A DNA stretch of 19,261 nt from Candidatus Luteimonas excrementigallinarum. GTDB lineage: Bacteria > Pseudomonadota > Gammaproteobacteria > Xanthomonadales > Xanthomonadaceae. Under the pieces are notes generated by a model. That model was not told the DNA's origin. It made no database searches and worked only from the letters and a program-made list of their open reading frames with translations. Each line of letters begins with the position of its first letter. Within the stretch, counting starts at the first letter, position 1. Below, piece by piece: positions 14,677 to 19,261 of this stretch. Position numbers and translations under genes: made by a program. The DNA is taken from contig DXCY01000301.1 in assembly GCA_019115725.1 (NCBI GenBank), positions 1-19,261 on the forward strand, given 5' to 3'.

Positions 14677-15875
14677 TGAAGTCAGAGAACACAGGCATGG
14701 GAACGGCCCTGCTGCGCGGCGCGCTGGTGCTGTCCTGCGCGGTGGCCCTGGCCGGTTGCGGTACCGTCCGCGGCTGGTTTGGCGGCGGTGATGAAGAGCC
14801 GAGCGCAACCGAGCCGATGCCGCTGCAGGATTTCACCCAGAGCGCTTCCGTCAAGCGGATCTGGAGTACGGGAGTGGGCAAGGGCGAACGCCGTATTGGC
14901 GCGCGCCAGGGTCCGGCCATCGCCAACGGGCGGGTCTACGCAGCAGGGCTGAGCGACGGCGTGCGCGCCCTCGATCTGCAGAGCGGCCAGACGCTGTGGC
15001 ACTACGATTCAGACCTCCGGCTCGCGGGCACCCCCGGTGTAGGCGAGGGCCTGGTGGTGGTGGGCAGCCTGGAAGGCAAAGTGGTGGCCCTGGACGCCGA
15101 GTCCGGCACCGAGCGCTGGAGCGCACAGCTGGGCAACGAGGTCATTGCCGCCCCGGCGGTGGGCCAGGGGCTGGTGGTGGTCCGTTCCAATGACGGTCGC
15201 CTGACCGCGTTCGATGCCGGCAGCGGTGCCGAGCGCTGGTTCTGGACCCAGGAGCTGCCGACCCTGACCGTGCGCGGCAACGACGCGCCCACGATCGGCC
15301 CCGGCTACCTGTTCGTCGGCAACGATGACGGCACCGTGATCGCCCTGAGCCTGGCCGACGGCCAGCCTATCTGGCAGCAGCAGGTGGGCATGCCAGACGG
15401 GCGCACCGAGCTTGAGCGCATGGCCGATATCGACGGCAGCCCCGTGCTCGACAACATCACCCTGTACGCCAGCAGCTATCGCGGCCAGACCATGGCCATC
15501 GAAGCACCCTCGGGGCGTCCGCGCTGGGTCGCCGAGCGCGGCGGTCCGGGCCGCCTGGGCGAAGGCTTCGACCGTCTGGTAATTGCCGATCGCGATGGCA
15601 CGGTGTGGGCGCTGGACAAGAACACCGGCTCCAGCATGTGGCAGCAGCCTGCACTGGCGAGGCGCAACCTGTCCTCGGCTGCGATCCACGACAACCACGC
15701 CGTGGTCGGTGATTTCGAGGGCTACCTGCACTGGCTGCGCATGGACAACGGCGAGCTGGCCGCCCGCACCCGCGCCGGTCGTCACCCGATCAAGGGCGTG
15801 CCGCTGGTGGCCGACGGTATTCTGGTGGTGCAGACGGTCCGCGGTGACCTGAGCGCGTACCGGCTGCAGCACTGA
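14676..15875 (+). CDS. bamB: Outer membrane protein assembly factor BamB
   Basis: A 399-residue lipoprotein of the BAM complex, which inserts beta-barrel proteins into the outer membrane. A signal peptide with lipobox LAGC places the lipidated cysteine at 28; Gly at +2 fits outer-membrane retention. The rest is an eight-bladed PQQ-type beta-propeller: repeats of the form GxVxALDxxSGxxxW recur, for example GKVVALDAESGTERW and GRLTAFDAGSGAERWFW, then GTVWALDKNTGSSMW. The ATG at 14676 overlaps the yfgM stop by one base; M8 is an alternative start that would still leave a full signal peptide. der follows after 17 bases. Length, lipobox and repeats match the family, so confidence is high. Confidence 0.94.
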   Translation: MKSENTGMGTALLRGALVLSCAVALAGCGTVRGWFGGGDEEPSATEPMPLQDFTQSASVKRIWSTGVGKGERRIGARQGPAIANGRVYAAGLSDGVRALDLQSGQTLWHYDSDLRLAGTPGVGEGLVVVGSLEGKVVALDAESGTERWSAQLGNEVIAAPAVGQGLVVVRSNDGRLTAFDAGSGAERWFWTQELPTLTVRGNDAPTIGPGYLFVGNDDGTVIALSLADGQPIWQQQVGMPDGRTELERMADIDGSPVLDNITLYASSYRGQTMAIEAPSGRPRWVAERGGPGRLGEGFDRLVIADRDGTVWALDKNTGSSMWQQPALARRNLSSAAIHDNHAVVGDFEGYLHWLRMDNGELAARTRAGRHPIKGVPLVADGILVVQTVRGDLSAYRLQH

Positions 15876-15892
15876 CCTGAAGGCACAACCCG

Positions 15893-17293
15893 ATGCTTCC
15901 CCTGGTCGCCCTGGTCGGTCGCCCCAACGTGGGCAAGTCGACCCTGTTCAACGTGCTCACCCGCAGCCGCGACGCGCTCGTCCATGACGAGCCCGGGGTG
16001 ACCCGCGACCGCAATTACGGCATCTGCCGCCTCGATCCGGAGCGTCCTTTCGCCCTGGTCGATACCGGCGGCATCACCGACGAGGAACAGGGCCTGGCCG
16101 GCGCCACCGCGCGCCAGTCCCGGTCGGCGGCGGAAGAAGCCGACCTGGTGCTGTTCGTAGTCGATGGCCGCGAAGGCCCCTCCGCGCTGGATGACGAGCT
16201 GCTGGACTGGCTGCGCAAAAGCGGCCGGCCGGTGCTGCTGGTGGTCAACAAGACCGACGGCATCGACGCCCGCGCCGCGCTGGCCGAGTTCTCCCGCTAC
16301 GGCTTCAAGGACATGTTCCCGGTGTCATCTGCGCACCGGCAGGGCATTGATCCGCTGCTGGCGCAGGTGCTGTCCATGCTTCCCGCCGAAGGCGAGGGTG
16401 AGCTGCTGGACGAGGATCCCGAGCGCAAGCGGGTGGCCTTCATCGGCCGTCCGAACGTGGGCAAGTCCACCCTGGTCAACCGGCTGCTGGGCGAGGAGCG
16501 CATGATCGCTTCCGATGTGCCCGGCACCACGCGCGATGCCATTGCCGTTGATCTGGAGCGCGAAGGACACAAGTACCGCCTGATCGATACCGCCGGCATC
16601 CGCCGCAAGTCGCGGATCGAGGAAGTGGTGGAGAAGTTCTCCATCATCAAGACCCTGCAGGCGATTGAGCAGTGCCAAGTGGCGGTGGTGATGCTGGACG
16701 CCAGCGAAGGGGTCACCGAGCAGGACGCCAGCGTGCTGGGCGCCGTGCTCGATGCCGGGCGGGCGCTGGTGATCGCGGTCAACAAGTGGGACGGGCTGAG
16801 CACTTACCAGCGCGAGCAGACCGCCGCGCTGCTGTCGCGCAAGCTGGCCTTCGTGCCGTGGGCGGAATCGGTGCGCATCAGCGCGCTGCACGGTTCCGGC
16901 CTGAAGGAGCTGTTCGCCGCCATCCACCGCGCACATGCCGCCACCACCTGCGAGCTGGGCACCTCGGAAATCAACCGGGCGCTGGAGATCGCGGCCGAAT
17001 CCAACCCGCCACCGGCGGTGCGTGGCCACGCGCCCAAGCTCCGCTTCGGCCATCCGGGTGGAACCAGTCCGCCAACCATCGTGGTCCACGGCAACCGCCT
17101 GCGGACCCTGCCGGACAGCTACAAGCGCTACCTGGAAAACTTCTTTCGCAAGCGTTTCCAGCTGGTGGGCACCCCGGTGCGGTTCCTGTTCAAGGAAGGG
17201 GACAACCCCTACAAGGACCGCAAGAACGTGCTCACCACCCGCCAGGAAGCCAAGAAGAAGCGCATGCTCCGGCATGTGAAGCGGAAGGGCTGA
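15893..17293 (+). CDS. der: Ribosome biogenesis GTPase Der (EngA)
   Basis: A 466-residue tandem-GTPase that acts late in 50S subunit assembly. Both G domains are complete. The first has GRPNVGKS at 9-16, DTGG at 57-60 and NKTD at 119-122. The second has GRPNVGKS at 185-192, DTAG at 232-235 and NKWD at 297-300. The C-terminal KH-like domain spans about 355-440, ending with the lysine-rich RQEAKKKRMLRHVKRKG. The ATG at 15893 has GAAGG nine bases upstream. It closes the bamB-der pair conserved across gammaproteobacteria and is followed three bases later by mobA, so the Moco genes may be transcribed from the same message. Confidence 0.97.
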   Translation: MLPLVALVGRPNVGKSTLFNVLTRSRDALVHDEPGVTRDRNYGICRLDPERPFALVDTGGITDEEQGLAGATARQSRSAAEEADLVLFVVDGREGPSALDDELLDWLRKSGRPVLLVVNKTDGIDARAALAEFSRYGFKDMFPVSSAHRQGIDPLLAQVLSMLPAEGEGELLDEDPERKRVAFIGRPNVGKSTLVNRLLGEERMIASDVPGTTRDAIAVDLEREGHKYRLIDTAGIRRKSRIEEVVEKFSIIKTLQAIEQCQVAVVMLDASEGVTEQDASVLGAVLDAGRALVIAVNKWDGLSTYQREQTAALLSRKLAFVPWAESVRISALHGSGLKELFAAIHRAHAATTCELGTSEINRALEIAAESNPPPAVRGHAPKLRFGHPGGTSPPTIVVHGNRLRTLPDSYKRYLENFFRKRFQLVGTPVRFLFKEGDNPYKDRKNVLTTRQEAKKKRMLRHVKRKG

Positions 17294-17296
17294 ACC

Positions 17297-17866
17297 ATGG
17301 CGGCCGGCACCACCCTGGGCATTTTCGCTGGCGGGCAGGCATCGCGCCTGGGCGGCCTGGACAAGGCGTGGCTGCGGCGCGATGGCATCGCTCAGGTGGA
17401 GCGGCTGGCCACGCGCCTGGGTGACGGCGTGGCCGAGGTGCTGGTCAGCGCGAACCGCAATCACGAAGCCTATGCCCGCATCGGCCTGGCCACGGTGTCC
17501 GACCGCGTGGCCGGTATCGGCCCGCTGGGTGGCCTGGATGCGCTGGCCCGGGCCTGCTCCGGCGATTGGCTGCTGACCGTGCCGGTGGACGTGGTGAACA
17601 TCAACGACTGCCTGCTGCGCCGGCTGGCCGCGTGCGGGGAGCAGGGCGCCTGGGCAGTGGATGATGACGGCCCGCAGCCGCTGGTGGCGCTGTGGCCGGT
17701 GGCCCGACTGCGGCCGGTGCTGGCCGCCGCCATCGATGCCGGTGAACTGGCCGTGCACGCCCTGCAGGCGCGCCTGGGCATGGTCCCGCTGCGCCTGGAA
17801 GGGGTACGCTTCGGCAACCTCAATACTCCGCAGGACCTGGCCAACGCCGGCATTGAATCTGGATGA
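17297..17866 (+). CDS. mobA: Molybdenum cofactor guanylyltransferase, MobA family
   Basis: A 189-residue nucleotidyltransferase expected to attach GMP to Mo-molybdopterin to form the bis-MGD type cofactor. The N-terminal nucleotide-binding motif is AGGQASRLGGLDK (11-23). GPLGGLDAL follows at 75-83, the metal-binding Asp is Asp98 in VPVD, and NLNTPQDL is at 174-181. The sequence is somewhat divergent: the position after the metal Asp reads VDVVNIND where most MobA proteins have a CDxPF-like motif, and the first motif begins FAGG rather than LAGG. The ATG at 17297 has GGAAGGG seven bases upstream. The stop overlaps the moeA start (ATGA). The moeA neighbour supports a Moco role; MocA or another member of the same fold is a less likely alternative. 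Confidence 0.83.
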   Translation: MAAGTTLGIFAGGQASRLGGLDKAWLRRDGIAQVERLATRLGDGVAEVLVSANRNHEAYARIGLATVSDRVAGIGPLGGLDALARACSGDWLLTVPVDVVNINDCLLRRLAACGEQGAWAVDDDGPQPLVALWPVARLRPVLAAAIDAGELAVHALQARLGMVPLRLEGVRFGNLNTPQDLANAGIESG

Positions 17867-19086
17867 CCGATTTCCCGACCCGCATTTCCTACGCTGAAGC
17901 CTCCACCATCATCCAGGAGGCCGGCTCCACCCATCGCATGCCGATCGAACGCTGTGCCCTGCAGCGGGCCCACGGCAAGATCCTCGCCTCGGACGTGGTG
18001 GCCACGGTGCCCCAGCCGCCGTTCGACAACTCGGCCATGGACGGATTCGCGCTGCGCCACGCCGACCTGTCCGCGGACGGGGAAACCGCGCTGACGCTGG
18101 TGGGCGAGCAGTTCGCCGGCACTGCCGGCCAGCCGCCCGTACAGGCCGGCGAATGCGTGCGGATCACCACGGGTGCGCCGATGCCGGAAGGCGCGGACAC
18201 CGTGGTTATGAAGGAAAACACCCGCGTGGACGGCTCCACCGTCCATATCCTGGAAACGCCGTCGGCTGGCCGCAACGTGCGCTGCGCGGCGGAAGACACC
18301 GCGCCCGGCGATCTGCTGCTGCGCAGCGGCGACGTGCTGAGCCCGTCGCGGATCGGCCTGTGCGCCATGCAGGGGCTGGCCGAGCTTGAAGTCACCCGGG
18401 TGCCTACGGTGGCGGTGTTCAGCACCGGCGACGAGCTGATCGAACCCGGCCTGCCGCTGGCGCCCGGCCAGATCTACAACTCCAACCGCGAACTGCTGAT
18501 GGGCCTGCTGCGCAACGATGGCCTGGACCCGGTGGCCTGGCCCAACCTGGCCGACGAGCCGGCCCAGGTGGAATCGGCGCTTCGCCATGCGGGCCACGCC
18601 TTCGACCTGGTGATTACCACCGGCGGCGTCTCGGCCGGTGAGAAGGATTACCTGCCCGCGCTGATGCAGGCGCAGGGCAGGGTGCTGTTCTGGAAGTCGC
18701 GGCTGAAACCGGGCATGCCCGTACTGCTGGCCGAAGGCGCAAGCCTGGGCAATGCGCTGTTCCTGTGTCTGCCCGGCAATCCGGTTTCGGTGCTCGCCAC
18801 CTGGCTGGCGCTGGGCCGGCAGCTGGTGGATGCGATGCGCGGCCGCGGTCCACGCCAGCGCATGTACGCGCGCCTGGCCACCGACTGGCGCAAGCGCAAC
18901 GAGCGGCTGGAGTTCCTGCGCGGGCGCCTGTCCTGCGGGACGGATGGTGTGCTGAGCATCGAGCCCAATCCTGCCGACGGCTCCCACCGGATGCGTGCGG
19001 CGGCCGATTCCGACGCGCTGCTGGTGCTGCAGGAAGGCGCGCGCGATTACACCGCCGGCGAGGTGGTGGAGATCATTCCCTACTGA
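17863..19086 (+). CDS. moeA: Molybdopterin molybdenumtransferase MoeA
   Basis: A 407-residue enzyme that inserts molybdenum into adenylylated molybdopterin. Motifs in order are PPFDNSAMDGFA (52-63), with the conserved Asp60, ITTGAPMPEGADTVV (101-115), FSTGDEL (186-192), TTGGVSAGEKDY (252-263), LPGNPVSVLATW (303-314) and near the C-terminus GSHRMRAAADSDALLVL. The length and the four-domain pattern are normal, and no key residue is missing. The ATG overlaps the mobA stop by four bases (ATGA), so translation is probably coupled. A rhodanese-domain gene begins 77 bases downstream. A weak 5-bp GC inverted repeat at 19106-19118 lacks a T-run and is not called a terminator. Confidence 0.95.
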   Translation: MTDFPTRISYAEASTIIQEAGSTHRMPIERCALQRAHGKILASDVVATVPQPPFDNSAMDGFALRHADLSADGETALTLVGEQFAGTAGQPPVQAGECVRITTGAPMPEGADTVVMKENTRVDGSTVHILETPSAGRNVRCAAEDTAPGDLLLRSGDVLSPSRIGLCAMQGLAELEVTRVPTVAVFSTGDELIEPGLPLAPGQIYNSNRELLMGLLRNDGLDPVAWPNLADEPAQVESALRHAGHAFDLVITTGGVSAGEKDYLPALMQAQGRVLFWKSRLKPGMPVLLAEGASLGNALFLCLPGNPVSVLATWLALGRQLVDAMRGRGPRQRMYARLATDWRKRNERLEFLRGRLSCGTDGVLSIEPNPADGSHRMRAAADSDALLVLQEGARDYTAGEVVEIIPY

Positions 19087-19150
19087 ACGCGCCTTGCGTC
19101 AGGCGCCGGCCGTGCCGGTGAACCCACAGGCAGGCGCGGCCCGGAAGCGG

Positions 19151-19156
19151 GATAAT
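19151..19156 (+). promoter_or_regulatory. Candidate -10 box for a leaderless message
   Basis: GATAAT matches five of six positions of the -10 consensus and ends seven bases before the ATG at 19164, so transcription would start at about 19163 and give an almost leaderless mRNA. No convincing -35 is seen at the right distance. Confidence 0.4.
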
Positions 19157-19163
19157 GGCGCCC

Positions 19164-19261
19164 ATGGCAATCCAGGAAATTTCCCCCGCTGAAGCCCGGC
19201 GTCGCGTGGCCCGCGGCGTGCGGCTGATCGACATCCGCGATGACCACGAGCGCGCCGCCGG
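19164..19261 (+). CDS. Rhodanese-domain protein, N-terminal part (probable MoeB/ThiF-type fusion)
   Basis: Only the first 32 codons are in the window (MAIQEISPAEARRRVARGVR, then LIDIRDDHERAAG). This is a typical rhodanese start: a helix that offers the domain, then the strand VxLIDIRDDHE. The window ends before the catalytic cysteine loop. In many xanthomonads the gene after moeA encodes a protein with an N-terminal rhodanese domain joined to a ThiF/MoeB adenylyltransferase that activates the sulfur-carrier MoaD; that is my expectation here but it cannot be seen. An in-frame ATG at 19155 is an alternative start with GGAAG seven bases upstream; 19164 is preferred because it fits the -10 box and the family start. 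A free-standing sulfurtransferase is the main alternative. Confidence 0.7.
   Translation, partial: MAIQEISPAEARRRVARGVRLIDIRDDHERAA

Noticed and set aside
16325..18987. Two long minus-strand open frames (477 and 505 codons) opposite der, mobA and moeA
   Set aside because: Both are register shadows of the plus-strand genes, with no motifs and biased composition.
1..19261. Search for a mobile element, toxin-antitoxin, defence system, CRISPR array or biosynthetic cluster
   Set aside because: All substantial frames are explained by conserved housekeeping, envelope, fatty-acid or Moco genes; no transposase, integrase, direct-repeat array or tRNA-linked junction was seen.

Overview
The window is a high-GC stretch of chromosome with tightly packed housekeeping genes. 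Gene order and protein sequences point to a gammaproteobacterium of the family Xanthomonadaceae (Stenotrophomonas / Pseudoxanthomonas / Xanthomonas neighbourhood); I cannot fix the genus from sequence alone. No tRNA, rRNA, insertion sequence, prophage, CRISPR array or other sign of a mobile island is visible, and no gene-free gap exceeds about 200 bases.

Layout. (1) 1-6080, plus strand: the 3' end of rpsA and a strong hairpin terminator, then ihfB, lapB (LPS amount control), a WecA/WbpL-type polyprenyl-phosphate sugar-1-phosphate transferase, a WbpM-type membrane nucleotide-sugar 4,6-dehydratase and galU. These form an envelope-polysaccharide block with genes abutting or overlapping. (2) 6129-10456, minus strand: a fatty-acid beta-oxidation operon read in the order TetR/PsrA-like regulator, FadN-type dehydrogenase/hydratase, thiolase. 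Its promoter and a PsrA-type operator are visible in front of the regulator. (3) 10655-17293, plus strand: ndk, rlmN, pilF, rodZ-like, yfgM, bamB and der. This order matches the well-known Pseudomonas cluster, except that ispG and hisS are not between rodZ and yfgM. (4) 17297-19261, plus strand: mobA, moeA and the start of a rhodanese-domain gene, a molybdenum-cofactor block.

How they work together. Block 1 couples an initiating lipid-linked sugar transferase with the dehydratase and UDP-glucose supply that feed O-antigen/exopolysaccharide synthesis, next to the LapB regulator of lipid A synthesis. Block 2 probably senses acyl-CoA or free fatty acids and degrades them. Block 3 mixes nucleotide balance, rRNA/tRNA methylation, type IV pilus assembly, cell shape, outer-membrane protein assembly and ribosome assembly. 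Block 4 makes the dinucleotide form of Moco.

I did not find a convincing new multi-gene system. The most interesting material is regulatory: a PsrA-like operator touching a good sigma70 promoter, a canonical terminator inside the ndk leader, and a long perfect hairpin that buries the GTG start of rlmN. One enzyme oddity is the Leu in place of the usual Met/Tyr of the dehydratase active site.
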